Positions 41,377 to 51,142 of a stretch of DNA of 64,000 bases are shown in pieces. The notes beneath the pieces are model-generated. The model did not search any database and had not been told where the DNA came from. It worked only from the letters and a program-made list of their open reading frames with translations. The translations under genes were made by a program, and so were the position numbers. Origin of the DNA: Ruminococcus sp. (lineage in GTDB: Bacteria > Bacillota > Clostridia > Oscillospirales > Ruminococcaceae); NCBI GenBank assembly GCA_017529875.1, contig JAFXNC010000034.1:62001-126000 (forward strand), read 5' to 3'. How positions within the stretch are numbered: position 1 is the first letter of the stretch; each line of letters opens with the position of its first letter.

Positions 41377-43452
41377 TCAGTCGGTTATCTCAACGCTTGC
41401 ACATTCTGTCCCGGAGAGCTCTGAGCTGAGCTTATCGGGGCGGTGCGTTCCGGCGCTGAGGGTGAACCTTGAAGCAAATCTGTCTCTCTTGCCGCTGTCA
41501 TCCACAGACGTAAAGGCCTTCTCGGGCACAGGTATCTCGAAGCACCTGCTCTCGCCCTCGCCGAGGAATACTCTTGCAAATCCGCAGAGTACGGCGTTGG
41601 GAGCAGCTTCGTCGCAGTGCGCCTTGATGTAGAGCTCTATGACGTCTTCGGTGGCAGCGCCTTTGTTTTCGGCGGTGACGTATGCGGTGCCGTTCTTGTA
41701 TTCAACTGCTGTGCAGCGTACATCGCCGTAGGTCAGACCGTAGCCGAAGGGGAACAGAACGTTCTCGTCGGTGTAGCGGTATGTCCTGCCCTTCATGGAG
41801 TAATCTGTGAACTCAGGGAGCTTTTCGGTGTCTTTATAGAAGGTGACGGGCAGCTTGCCGGAGGGTGAGATATCTCCGAACAGCGCCTCTGCCACTGCTT
41901 TTCCGCCCTCTGCGCCGGGGTACCATACATGGAGCAGGGCGTCGGGGTCGGATTCGGTGTTTACAGAGCTGCCTGCCGCGCAGACTATCACAGTGGGCTT
42001 GCCCACGGCGGCTATCCTCTTTATCAGCTCCGCCTGGGGTGCGGGGAGGGTAAGACCCTTCTTGTCACCGGAGGAGAACTCGTTACCGGTGTCGCCTTCT
42101 TCGCCTTCGATAGTCGCATCAAGACCCACGCAGAGTATCACGAGGTCGGAATTCTGCGCCGCTGCCTCGGCCTCGGCGTATCTGTCGCCCTGCTGTGCAA
42201 GGCCGGAGACTCTGTCCTTATAAAGATGACAGCCCTCGGCATAAAGAACTCTGCCTTTGGCTCTGTCCTGGATGCCGCGGAGTATTGTGGTGTAGCGGTC
42301 GGACAGGCCGTTGTAGTTGCCTTCAAGAGCGGTTATGCTGTCGGCGTTGGGGCCGATGACCGCGATGGTCTTATACTTGCTTTCGTCTATGGGGAGTATG
42401 CCGTTGTTTTTAAGCAGCACCAGCGAACGTCTTGAGCACTCCAGCGAAACGCTCTTGTGTTCCGCGCAGGCTACCGAGTCGTAGGGTATGCTGTCGTATT
42501 CGGTCTCATCGTCGAACATTCCAAGCCTTATCCTTGTCCTGAGCAGATGGATACAGGCTTTTTTTATGTCCTCCCCGGTGATATATCCCTGAGAGAGGGC
42601 CGAGAGAATGTTCAGATATGTACAGCCACAGTTCACGTCACAGCCGGCTTTCAAGGCCATAGCCGCGGATTCTACGGCGTTCGAGGTGACCATATGATGC
42701 TCGTGGAAGTCGCGTATAGCCCAGCAGTCAGATACGAAATATCCGTCAAAACCCCATTCTTTCAGCTTGTCCATGAGGTAATTACTGGCACAGGCAGGCT
42801 CGCCGTTCAGCCTGTTATAGGCGCCCATAACGCTCTCGACCTTTGCCTCTTTTACAAGAGCTTCAAAGGCGGGGAGGTAGGTCTCCTCGAGATCCTTGGG
42901 GGTAGCCTTGGCATCAAATTCGTGTCTCAGAGCCTCGGGGCCGCTGTGTACAGCAAAGTGCTTGGCGCAGGCGGCAGTCTTCAGGACCTTGCCGTCGCCT
43001 TGCAGACCCCTGACGTAAGCCTTGCCGTTCTCCGAGGTGAGGAAGGGGTCTTCACCGTAGGTCTCGTGGCCTCTGCCCCAGCGGGGGTCGCGGAATATAT
43101 TGATATTCGGAGCCCAAAGGGTAAGACCTTTATATATATCCCTGTCTCCGTTTTTGGTATATGCATTGTATTTTGCCCTTGCTTCATCGGCGGTTATCTC
43201 GGCGGCTTTCTCAACGAGCTCGGTGTCGAACATCGCCGCAAGACCTATGGCCTGGGGAAACATGGTAGCAACGCCGGAACGCGCAAGTCCGTGGATGCCC
43301 TCGTTCCACCAGTTATATGCGGGGATGCCCAGCCTTTCAACGGCAGGGGAGTCATACCTGAGCTGACTTGCCATTTCCTCAACGGTCATCAGATCCACGA
43401 GAGCCTCTGCACGTTCCTGTGCGGACAGGGAGCTGTCTTTGTATTTTTCCAT
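41377..43452 (-). CDS. Glycoside hydrolase family 3 (beta-xylosidase/glucosidase type)
   Basis: A 691-residue GH3 enzyme: TIM-like N-terminal domain with YNWWNEGIHGLARSG, APNINIFRDPRWGRGHETYGEDP and KHFAVHSGPE, the nucleophile Asp in YFVSDCWAI, then the alpha/beta sandwich with LVLLKNNGILPI and a fibronectin-like C-terminal domain. The NWWNE and RDPRWGRGHETYGEDP pattern is typical of the beta-xylosidase/arabinosidase branch. No signal peptide, so intracellular. The ATG follows a GAGGTGATAGT site. Its stop abuts the araC-type stop as TGATCA. Confidence 0.92.
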   Translation of the reverse strand: MEKYKDSSLSAQERAEALVDLMTVEEMASQLRYDSPAVERLGIPAYNWWNEGIHGLARSGVATMFPQAIGLAAMFDTELVEKAAEITADEARAKYNAYTKNGDRDIYKGLTLWAPNINIFRDPRWGRGHETYGEDPFLTSENGKAYVRGLQGDGKVLKTAACAKHFAVHSGPEALRHEFDAKATPKDLEETYLPAFEALVKEAKVESVMGAYNRLNGEPACASNYLMDKLKEWGFDGYFVSDCWAIRDFHEHHMVTSNAVESAAMALKAGCDVNCGCTYLNILSALSQGYITGEDIKKACIHLLRTRIRLGMFDDETEYDSIPYDSVACAEHKSVSLECSRRSLVLLKNNGILPIDESKYKTIAVIGPNADSITALEGNYNGLSDRYTTILRGIQDRAKGRVLYAEGCHLYKDRVSGLAQQGDRYAEAEAAAQNSDLVILCVGLDATIEGEEGDTGNEFSSGDKKGLTLPAPQAELIKRIAAVGKPTVIVCAAGSSVNTESDPDALLHVWYPGAEGGKAVAEALFGDISPSGKLPVTFYKDTEKLPEFTDYSMKGRTYRYTDENVLFPFGYGLTYGDVRCTAVEYKNGTAYVTAENKGAATEDVIELYIKAHCDEAAPNAVLCGFARVFLGEGESRCFEIPVPEKAFTSVDDSGKRDRFASRFTLSAGTHRPDKLSSELSGTECASVEITD

Positions 43453-43560
43453 ACTATCACCTCGTAGTATATATTTTAATATTATTATATATGACAGTGT
43501 GGTATAATTCTAATCATTTTTTGCTCAGTAGTTGTACTATAATTGTTGAACATATAAAAA

Positions 43561-43584
43561 GGCGGCTGTGCATTTACAGCCGCC
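43561..43584 (-). terminator. Terminator after glgB
   Basis: A perfect 9-bp stem GGCGGCTGT / ACAGCCGCC with a 6-nt loop; on the minus strand it is followed by TTTTTATATG. Confidence 0.8.
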
Positions 43585-43591
43585 GGGAGGA

Positions 43592-45496
43592 TCATTCGTC
43601 CTCACATTCGATTATAACTACATTTCTTGTGCCGTTCTCAAGGACAGGTTCAAGTTCGTGGGAGCCGGCTTCCTGCTCGTCTTCCTCCGACTCATCCACT
43701 GTAACAGGTATCACGTCGAACATCCTGCCGGAGAAGGGCGCAAGCTCCACTGCCGCTATGCGGGCAAAGCCTTCGGTCTTAATCTCCTGCGGAGTATCGG
43801 GCTTGATCGTGCCGCCGCTGTAAATGTTCCAGTCGCTGTTGAGCAGTTCTCTGATGACACAGCGCTCCCCCATAGGTATCCTGGCAGTCCTTACCTTGTC
43901 GGAGAGGTTGAATACGCTGAGTATAACGTCGTCGCCGCAGATGCGCTCGTAGGCATAGACGCACTCGGTCTCGGCGCTGACTATGAGCCATTGAAAGCTT
44001 GCGCTGTTATAGTCTCCGCAAAACAGGCAGGGGCGGGAAGTGTAAAGTGCGCCCAATGCCCCGAAGTATTCCCGGAAACTGTCGTGCTTGGGGTATCTGA
44101 GCATGAACCAGTCCAGTTCTTCCTTCTCTGTCCACTCCCGGAAGTGTGCGAATTCGCTGCCCATGAAGTTGAGTTTCTTGCCGGGGTGGGTGAACAGATA
44201 CATATAGAAGGCTCGCGCCTGGGGGAATTTCTGCTCGTAATCGCCCCACATCTTCTGAATGACAGTCGCCTTGCCGTGGACGTTCTCGTCATGGGAGAAA
44301 GTAAGAAGATAATTCTCGTTGTAGAAGTACATCATCGAGAAGGTCAGCTTGTGATAATGAGCAGTCCGCTCGGCAGGGGGAGTTTTGAAGTAGTTGAGGG
44401 TATCGTGCATGAAACCGAGATCCCACTTGTAATCGAAGCCCAGTCCGCCGTATTCCACCGGCGCTGTGATCTTGGGATAGGCAGTAGAATCCTCTGCTAT
44501 GAGCATGGCTGTGGGGTGGCGCCGGCGGAGGCCGGAGTTCATCTTTTTCAGGAAGTCAAGAGAGTTGGGATTGACACCTCTGTGCTCATCGCCCATCCAG
44601 TAGATAGCCCGGCTTACGGCGTCCATTCTCAGGCCGTCGAAATGGTATTTCTCCAGCCAGTAATTCGCCGCTGACTGCATGAAGCTGCAAACCTCCTTGC
44701 GGGAGAAGTTAAAATTGCAGGTGCCCCACTCACTGACGGAGACGTTGCTGGCATTGTATTCGTAGAGCTCGGAGCCGTCGTACCGAAACAGTCCGTAATC
44801 GTCCAGCGCAAAATGCACCGGCACAAAATCAAGTATCACGCCGATGCCGTTCTGGTGGCATCGGTCGATAAGCTCCATGAGCTGAGCGGCGGTGCCGTAT
44901 CTTGATGTGGGAGCGAAGAAACCTGTATTCTGATATCCCCAGGATTCGTCGGCTGGATGCTCGCTTATGGGCATGAGCTCAATATGTGTAAAATGAAAGC
45001 GCTTGCAGTAGCTTATAAGCTCGTCAGCGATCTCGTTGTAGGCGTACCAGCCGTTTTCGTTGTTCGGATTCTTTTTCCAGGAGCCCAGGTGAACTTCGTA
45101 GATATTCATGGGGGAGTCGAAGTTCTTTGTACGGCTGTTCATCCAATCACTGTCATTAAATGTGTAGGCGTACAGATCGCGTATCACCGAGGCAAAATCA
45201 GGTCTCAGCTCCATGCCGAAACCGTAGGGGTCACAATGCTCCCTGGCTTTGCCGTCTGATCCGTATATGACGTATTTGTATTTCTGTCCGTATTCGGCTG
45301 CATCGTTCCACAGCTCAAAATACTGACCGCATCTATTCATGACCTGCTCCTGCCAGCCGTTGAAATCGCCGATCAGCGAGACCTTGCTCGCCTGGGGAGC
45401 GAATGTCCTGAACACCATGCAGCCGTTTTCCTTATGCGCCCCAAAAAACTCATAGGCATCGAAAATATTGCCCATATAGAATTCATGCATATCCAT
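43592..45496 (-). CDS. glgB: 1,4-alpha-glucan branching enzyme
   Basis: A 634-residue GH13 branching enzyme for glycogen. The N-terminal CBM48 domain has VSLIGDFNGW; the barrel shows VILDFVPVHFALDDYGLF, the nucleophile in GLRMDAVS, the acid/base in IAEDST and SHDENVHGK; the C-terminal beta domain is followed by an acidic tail (ESEEDEQEAGSHELE). No other glycogen genes are adjacent, which is unusual. The ATG follows AGGGTGATAGT. The enzyme implies storage of imported sugar as glycogen. Confidence 0.93.
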   Translation of the reverse strand: MDMHEFYMGNIFDAYEFFGAHKENGCMVFRTFAPQASKVSLIGDFNGWQEQVMNRCGQYFELWNDAAEYGQKYKYVIYGSDGKAREHCDPYGFGMELRPDFASVIRDLYAYTFNDSDWMNSRTKNFDSPMNIYEVHLGSWKKNPNNENGWYAYNEIADELISYCKRFHFTHIELMPISEHPADESWGYQNTGFFAPTSRYGTAAQLMELIDRCHQNGIGVILDFVPVHFALDDYGLFRYDGSELYEYNASNVSVSEWGTCNFNFSRKEVCSFMQSAANYWLEKYHFDGLRMDAVSRAIYWMGDEHRGVNPNSLDFLKKMNSGLRRRHPTAMLIAEDSTAYPKITAPVEYGGLGFDYKWDLGFMHDTLNYFKTPPAERTAHYHKLTFSMMYFYNENYLLTFSHDENVHGKATVIQKMWGDYEQKFPQARAFYMYLFTHPGKKLNFMGSEFAHFREWTEKEELDWFMLRYPKHDSFREYFGALGALYTSRPCLFCGDYNSASFQWLIVSAETECVYAYERICGDDVILSVFNLSDKVRTARIPMGERCVIRELLNSDWNIYSGGTIKPDTPQEIKTEGFARIAAVELAPFSGRMFDVIPVTVDESEEDEQEAGSHELEPVLENGTRNVVIIECEDE

Positions 45497-45669
45497 ACAC
45501 TATCACCCTGTCGATCATTATTATATAAAAATATTATATCATATAAGCATACTTTTGTCTATTGACAAATTGAAAACAATGGTTTGATCCTCCTTAAAAG
45601 CCGAAATCACGCTATTTCAGCAAATTGAAGGCTCATTTTTCACGACGACAAAAAAATTCAAAAAAACTC

Positions 45670-45698
45670 TTGACAAAGCATTTAGTTTGTGCTATAAT
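45670..45698 (+). promoter_or_regulatory. Consensus promoter of initiator tRNA-Met
   Basis: TTGACA (45670-45675), 17-bp spacer, TATAAT (45693-45698): a perfect sigma-A promoter 27 bp before the tRNA. Confidence 0.85.
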
Positions 45699-45724
45699 AG
45701 TCAAGTACCTTGTAGAAAAGATAT

Positions 45725-45801
<77 letters not shown>

Positions 45802-45821
45802 ATGTACCTGGTACATTTACG

Positions 45822-45862
45822 ATACCGCCTTTTGCGCAAAGCAGAAGGCGGTATGCTTTTTG
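45822..45862 (+). terminator. Terminator after tRNA-fMet
   Basis: A 14-bp stem with one G-T pair (ATACCGCCTTTTGC / GCAGAAGGCGGTAT), loop GCAAA, tail GCTTTTTG. Confidence 0.85.
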
Positions 45863-45924
45863 TCCGGGGTCATCTGAAATATTGGGCTTTAAACTTTATT
45901 CATTTTAATGTGCAACTATATTTC

Positions 45925-45953
45925 TTGACAAACTGCCGGTTTAGCGATATAAT
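45925..45953 (+). promoter_or_regulatory. Promoter of the ABC exporter operon
   Basis: TTGACA (45925-45930), 17-bp spacer, TATAAT (45948-45953). Confidence 0.8.
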
Positions 45954-45988
45954 AATAGTTTAGAACAAACAAAAAAGGAGGAAAGAAT

Positions 45989-47731
45989 ATGATAAAGCAG
46001 CTCTCAAAATGCATCAGAGAGTATAAGCTGCCGACTATCCTGACGCTTATCTTTATCGTAGGCGAGGCCGTGATCGAGATATTCATACCCTTTATAACGG
46101 CTAATCTCGTCAACGATATCAAGGACAACGTCGAGATGAGCAGCGTCGTTGGCACAGGCATCTTTCTTGTTGTGCTGGCTCTGCTTTCGCTGAGCTTCGG
46201 TGCAGCCGCAGGTTTTACCTGCTCGAAGGCCTCGGCAGGCTTTGCCAAAAACGTCAGAAAAGATGTGTTCTCCAAGGTGCAGACCTTTGACTTCAAGAAC
46301 ATCGACAAGTTCTCGTCCACGTCCCTTGTAACAAGGCTTACCACCGACGTAGCTAACGTGCAGATGTCCTTCATGATGATCATTAGGATCGCCATAAGAG
46401 CCCCGATCATGCTGGTGTTCGCGATCGTTATGGCCTTTATCATGGGCGGCAAACTGGCTGCGACCTTTGTTATCGTCGTGCCTCTGCTGAGCTTTGGTCT
46501 GATAATGGTGGCCAAGAAGGCTATGCCCGCATTCAGGAGCGTTTTCAGAAAGTACGACAAGCTCAACGAATCCATTGAGGAAAACGTCAGGGCTATGCGT
46601 GTTGTAAAGGGCTTCTCCCGCGAGGAGTACGAGAAAAAGAAGTTTTATAATGCCGCCGACAACATCCGCAAGGATTTCACCAAGGCCGAGCGCATCGTCG
46701 CTCTGAACACCCCGCTGATGCAGTTCTGCATCTACTTCAACATGGCGTTCGTGCTTCTTGTCGGCTCCAATATGATCATTTCCGACAAAGCCTCCGGTAT
46801 AGACGTAGGACAGATCTCGGCTATGCTGACCTACGGTATGCAGATACTCATTTCGCTGATGATGCTTTCCATGATCTTTGTTATCCTTACTATCTCAGCC
46901 GAGTCTGCAAAGCGTATCTGCGAAGTCCTTTCCGAGCAGCCCGCCCTCCACGATCCCGAGTCCCCTGTGACCGAGGTAGCGGACGGTTCTATTGACTTCA
47001 ACGGCGTAAGCTTCAAGTATTCCGAGAATGCCGAGAAATTCGCTCTTGCGGATATTGACCTGCATATTGCATCAGGCATGACCGTCGGCATAATCGGCGG
47101 TACTGGCTCCAGTAAATCCACACTGGTTCAGCTTATCCCGAGACTGTATGACGTCACCGCAGGCAGTCTTTCCGTCGGAGGACATGACGTCAGGGCTTAC
47201 GACATCGAGACCCTCCGTAACTCCGTGGCTATGGTGCTCCAAAAGAACCTGCTTTTTGCCGGAACTATCGCCGACAACCTCAGGTGGGGCAACAAGGACG
47301 CCACCCAGAAGGAGCTCGAGGAGGTCTGCCGTATCGCGCAGGCTTCGGAGTTCATTGATCTGTTCCCCGAAAGGTATCAGACCAAGATCGAGCAGGGTGG
47401 CTCCAACGTCTCCGGCGGTCAGAAACAGAGGCTCTGTATCGCAAGGGCTATGCTCAAAAAGCCAAAGATACTGATCCTCGACGACTCCACAAGCGCCGTT
47501 GATACCAAGACTGACGCCCTAATCCGTCAAGGCTTCAGGGATTATATCCCTGAGACCACCAAGATAATCATAGCCCAGAGGATATCCTCCGTCCAGGACG
47601 CCGACCTCATAGTCGTTATGGACAACGGCAGGATCTCCGCTCAGGGCACTCACGAACAGCTCCTTGAAACAAGCTCTATCTACCGCGAGGTATATGAGCA
47701 GCAGACGAACGGAGGTGAGGCTGATGAGTAA
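45989..47731 (+). CDS. ABC exporter subunit with degenerate catalytic site
   Basis: A 580-residue fused membrane-ATPase subunit (six helices, about 15-300; nucleotide domain about 335-570). Walker A is GGTGSSKST, the signature NVSGGQKQR, Walker B ILILDDSTSAVD: the usual catalytic Glu after Walker B is Asp. In heterodimeric exporters one ATP site is typically impaired like this. The partner gene overlaps it by 8 bp. Family members export drugs or peptides; the cargo is unknown. GGAGGAAAG precedes the ATG. Confidence 0.92.
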   Translation: MIKQLSKCIREYKLPTILTLIFIVGEAVIEIFIPFITANLVNDIKDNVEMSSVVGTGIFLVVLALLSLSFGAAAGFTCSKASAGFAKNVRKDVFSKVQTFDFKNIDKFSSTSLVTRLTTDVANVQMSFMMIIRIAIRAPIMLVFAIVMAFIMGGKLAATFVIVVPLLSFGLIMVAKKAMPAFRSVFRKYDKLNESIEENVRAMRVVKGFSREEYEKKKFYNAADNIRKDFTKAERIVALNTPLMQFCIYFNMAFVLLVGSNMIISDKASGIDVGQISAMLTYGMQILISLMMLSMIFVILTISAESAKRICEVLSEQPALHDPESPVTEVADGSIDFNGVSFKYSENAEKFALADIDLHIASGMTVGIIGGTGSSKSTLVQLIPRLYDVTAGSLSVGGHDVRAYDIETLRNSVAMVLQKNLLFAGTIADNLRWGNKDATQKELEEVCRIAQASEFIDLFPERYQTKIEQGGSNVSGGQKQRLCIARAMLKKPKILILDDSTSAVDTKTDALIRQGFRDYIPETTKIIIAQRISSVQDADLIVVMDNGRISAQGTHEQLLETSSIYREVYEQQTNGGEADE

Positions 47732-49634
47732 GGAACAGAACATCAAGCCCGCTTTCAACGGTGCATCCCTCAAGCGCATCATCAAGATGCTTTTCCACTT
47801 CTATCCGAGACTGGTACCCCTCTCTATTATCTGTATGCTGTTCTCGGCAGTAGCATCCTCCATACCTGCGATCTTTGTGCAGAAGGTCATCGCCATTATA
47901 GAACAATGGGTGGATTCAGGTGACTGGGAGGCGGCAAGCGCCGAAATAATCCCGAAGGTGCTGCTGCTGATCGGTTTTTATGTCCTGTCGATCATAGCGA
48001 TCACAGTGCAGACGCAGCTCATGGCCTATATAACCCAGGGATTCCTGAGCAAACTGCGTATTTCCATGTTCGACGGTATGCAGAACCTACCCATACAGTA
48101 TTTCGATACCCACAAGCACGGCGATATCATGAGCTACTACACCAATGATATCGACACACTCAGACAGCTGGTTTCTCAGGCGCTCCCTTCGCTGATACAG
48201 TCGGCGGCGATAGTGCTCTGCGTATTTGGGATCATGCTGTATTACAGCATCTGGATGACGCTGGTAGTTATCTTCGGCGTTTTCTCCATGATGGTCGTAT
48301 CCAAAAAGATCGGCGGCGGCTCTGCCAAGTACTTCATCAGACAGCAGATGTCCATGGGCCGTGCCGAGGGCTATATCCAGGAGATCATGAACGGTCAGAA
48401 GGTCGTAAAGGTCTTCTGCCATGAAGACGAGTGCTCCAAGAGCTTTGACGAGATCAACGAGGCGCTGTTCAACGACGCCTACAAGGCCAACGCATTCGCC
48501 AACTCACTCGGACCTATCATCATGAACATAGGCAACGTGCTATATGTGCTCATCGCCATGATCGGCGGTCTGTTCCTGCTCTCGGGACTGACCAACATCA
48601 GCATTTCGGGACTTGCGTTCTCAATAAGTATTCTTATCCCGTTCCTTAACATGACCAAGCAGTTTACCGGCAACATCAACCAGGTATCACAGCAGATCAA
48701 TGCTGTTGTAATGGGTATGGCAGGTGCCACAAGAATACTCGCCCTCATGGATGAACCCGCCGAGGAAGACGAAGGCTATGTTACCCTTGTGAACGTCAAG
48801 GAAGACAAAGACGGCAAACTTGTCGAGACTTCCGAAAGAACTGAGCACTGGGCGTGGAAGCATCCTCACACCACCGACGGCAGCGTGACCTATACGCCCC
48901 TCAGAGGCGACGTTCGCATGAACGAGGTGGACTTCGCTTATGAGGAAGGGAAGTACGTCCTGCATGACGTTTCGGTATATGCAGAGCCGGGTCAGAAGGT
49001 GGCATTCGTAGGTGCAACAGGAGCCGGAAAGACCACTATCACCAACCTGATAAACCGGTTCTATGATATTGCCGACGGCAAGATCAGATATGACGGCATC
49101 AACGTCAACAAGATCAAAAAGCAGGATCTCAGGCGCTCGCTGGGACTTGTTCTCCAGGAGACCAACCTGTTCACCGGCAGCGTAATGGACAACATCCGCT
49201 ACGGAAGACTGGACGCCACCGACGAGGAATGTATCTCCGCAGCCAAGCTCGCCGGAGCCGACGACTTCATCACGAGACTTCCCCAGGGTTACGACACGCT
49301 GCTCTCGAATAACGGTTCAAACCTCTCGCAGGGTCAGCGCCAGCTCCTTGCCATAGCAAGAGCAGCTGTTGCGGATCCCCCGGTAATGATACTCGACGAG
49401 GCGACCTCCTCCATAGATACCCGTACCGAGGCTATCGTTCAGAAGGGCATGGATAAGCTCATGGAGGGCAGAACGGTGTTCGTAATCGCTCACAGGCTTT
49501 CTACTGTCAAGAACTCCGACGTTATCATGGTGCTTGACCACGGACGCATCATCGAGCGGGGCAACCACAACGACCTTATAGCTCAGAAGGGCACCTACTA
49601 TCAGCTTTACACAGGTGCATTTGAACTGGAATAA
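47724..49634 (+). CDS. ABC exporter subunit, catalytically competent partner
   Basis: A 636-residue subunit: six membrane helices (about 25-330), nucleotide domain (about 400-630) with Walker A GATGAGKTT, signature NLSQGQRQL and Walker B VMILDEATSSID with the catalytic Glu. Between the helices and the ATPase domain lies an extra segment of about 40 residues (EDEGYVTLVNVKEDKDGK... WAWKHPHTTDG) not usual in this place. The ATG at 47724 follows GGAGGTGAGGCTG; an upstream ATG at 47664 lies inside the partner gene. Together the two form a heterodimeric exporter. Confidence 0.92.
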   Translation: MSKEQNIKPAFNGASLKRIIKMLFHFYPRLVPLSIICMLFSAVASSIPAIFVQKVIAIIEQWVDSGDWEAASAEIIPKVLLLIGFYVLSIIAITVQTQLMAYITQGFLSKLRISMFDGMQNLPIQYFDTHKHGDIMSYYTNDIDTLRQLVSQALPSLIQSAAIVLCVFGIMLYYSIWMTLVVIFGVFSMMVVSKKIGGGSAKYFIRQQMSMGRAEGYIQEIMNGQKVVKVFCHEDECSKSFDEINEALFNDAYKANAFANSLGPIIMNIGNVLYVLIAMIGGLFLLSGLTNISISGLAFSISILIPFLNMTKQFTGNINQVSQQINAVVMGMAGATRILALMDEPAEEDEGYVTLVNVKEDKDGKLVETSERTEHWAWKHPHTTDGSVTYTPLRGDVRMNEVDFAYEEGKYVLHDVSVYAEPGQKVAFVGATGAGKTTITNLINRFYDIADGKIRYDGINVNKIKKQDLRRSLGLVLQETNLFTGSVMDNIRYGRLDATDEECISAAKLAGADDFITRLPQGYDTLLSNNGSNLSQGQRQLLAIARAAVADPPVMILDEATSSIDTRTEAIVQKGMDKLMEGRTVFVIAHRLSTVKNSDVIMVLDHGRIIERGNHNDLIAQKGTYYQLYTGAFELE

Positions 49635-49657
49635 TATAAGAATATTAACACAACATA

Positions 49658-49697
49658 CAGGTGCCTATAAACATTTTACAGGCACCTGTTTTTTTAC
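49658..49697 (+). terminator. Terminator after the ABC exporter operon
   Basis: A perfect 10-bp stem ACAGGTGCCT / AGGCACCTGT with a 13-nt loop, followed by seven T. Confidence 0.88.
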
Positions 49698-49707
49698 CAA
49701 AAAACAT

Positions 49708-49736
49708 TGACAATTACGATTTTCTTTGTTATAATG
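49708..49736 (+). promoter_or_regulatory. Promoter of the GH43-GH5 operon
   Basis: TTGACA (49708-49713), 17-bp spacer, TATAAT (49731-49736): full consensus. Confidence 0.8.
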
Positions 49737-49796
49737 TGAAAAAGAAAGAATTATAATGGTTCGTATAAGAATATATTAAACAAAGGAGGTCAAATT

Positions 49797-51128
49797 ATGC
49801 CAAATCCTATCCTTCCGCTTTGGGAGTACATCCCGGACGGTGAGCCCAGAGTGTTCGGAGACAGGGTCTATCTATACGGTTCCCATGACCGGGTGGCTTG
49901 TCAGGACTTCTGTGACTATAAGCTCAAGGTATGGTCGGCTCCGGTCAACGATCTGAACAACTGGCAGTGCCACGGAGTAAGCTTCCGCACAAGAGACGGC
50001 GCCGAGCACAAGTCTGACACAGCCGAGTGGACCGACAGAGAGCTATACGCTCCGGACTGCGTTACCAATCACGGCAAGTACTATCTGTATACTTATATCG
50101 TGGGCTCAAAGGGCTGTGTTTCAGTGTCTGATACTCCGGAGGGACCGTTTACTCTGCTTTCAAGATACGAGTACGACGAAGCTGACGCCGGTGATGACGG
50201 CATTTACAACGACGCCGGAGTGCTGGTGGACGATGACGGCAGGGTATATGTATACTACGGCTTTACCGAGTCCCATATGAATGAGCTGGACGGCGAGTCC
50301 ATGTACAAGGTCATCAAGGGCAGCCACAAAAGACCTGTTATCCCGGACACCGAGGATATCCCGGAGGAACAGCGTTTCTTTGAAGCCAGCTCTCCACGCA
50401 AGATCGGCGACACATACTATCTTATCTACTCACCCAGAAAGGGGAGCCGCCTCGCCTACGCCACATCTGATTCACCCACAGGGCCATTTGCTTACAGGGG
50501 CTACATCATAGACAACGGCGTTGATTATCCCGGCGGCAACGATCACGGCTCGGTTTGCTGTATAAACGGTCAGTGGTACATCTTCTACCACCGAATGACT
50601 AACAACACCATAATGTCCCGGAGGGCCTGTGTTGAGAAGATAGAGATCCTGCCCGACGGCACCATACCCCCGGTGGAGATGACATCCCTGGGTTTTGAGG
50701 ATGCCCTCGACCCCTACAAGATCACTCCTGCGGAGATTGCCTGCGTACTCAGAGGCGGGTGCTTCGTCACCGAGAGGGACGCCTTTGTGCGGCCTGTGGT
50801 GAATATCACTGCGGGAGCTGTTCTCGGGTACAAGTACTTCGATTTCGGCGAAGACAACTCCGACAACACCATGCTGGTCTGCCTGAAAACAAGAGGGCAG
50901 GGGACTGTCTGCAAAGTGGACGTGACAGCAGACGATGCCGACAGCGGGGAAGTACTGGGAACAGTCGATATCGGCACTGCTGACGGCGTTTACAAAGCCC
51001 GGATCAAAAAGCTTACCGGGCGCCACGCTGTATTTTTCCGCGCATACCATACTGTTGAGGGTTGGGTGAAGCCCAGTTTTGACAACAAACCCTTATTCGA
51101 GCTGGAAGAATTTGTGTTTATGAAATAA
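49797..51128 (+). CDS. Glycoside hydrolase family 43 protein
   Basis: A 443-residue enzyme with a five-bladed propeller (about 1-300) and a C-terminal beta-sandwich (about 310-440) like a carbohydrate-binding module. GH43 landmarks: VYLYGSHDR near the N-terminus with the general-base Asp, YAPDCVTNHGKYYLYT, and FFEASSPRKIGDTYYLIYS carrying the acid Glu. Members are beta-xylosidases, arabinofuranosidases or galactosidases. No signal peptide, so it works inside the cell. AAAGGAGGTC precedes the ATG. The GH5 gene follows after 14 bp. Confidence 0.9.
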   Translation: MPNPILPLWEYIPDGEPRVFGDRVYLYGSHDRVACQDFCDYKLKVWSAPVNDLNNWQCHGVSFRTRDGAEHKSDTAEWTDRELYAPDCVTNHGKYYLYTYIVGSKGCVSVSDTPEGPFTLLSRYEYDEADAGDDGIYNDAGVLVDDDGRVYVYYGFTESHMNELDGESMYKVIKGSHKRPVIPDTEDIPEEQRFFEASSPRKIGDTYYLIYSPRKGSRLAYATSDSPTGPFAYRGYIIDNGVDYPGGNDHGSVCCINGQWYIFYHRMTNNTIMSRRACVEKIEILPDGTIPPVEMTSLGFEDALDPYKITPAEIACVLRGGCFVTERDAFVRPVVNITAGAVLGYKYFDFGEDNSDNTMLVCLKTRGQGTVCKVDVTADDADSGEVLGTVDIGTADGVYKARIKKLTGRHAVFFRAYHTVEGWVKPSFDNKPLFELEEFVFMK

Positions 51129-51142
51129 TAAGGAGGATCATC

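Noticed and set aside
41374-41379. TGATCA joining the stops of the araC-type and GH3 genes as a special signal
   Set aside because: Simply two abutting convergent TGA stops; no hairpin or repeat extends beyond it.
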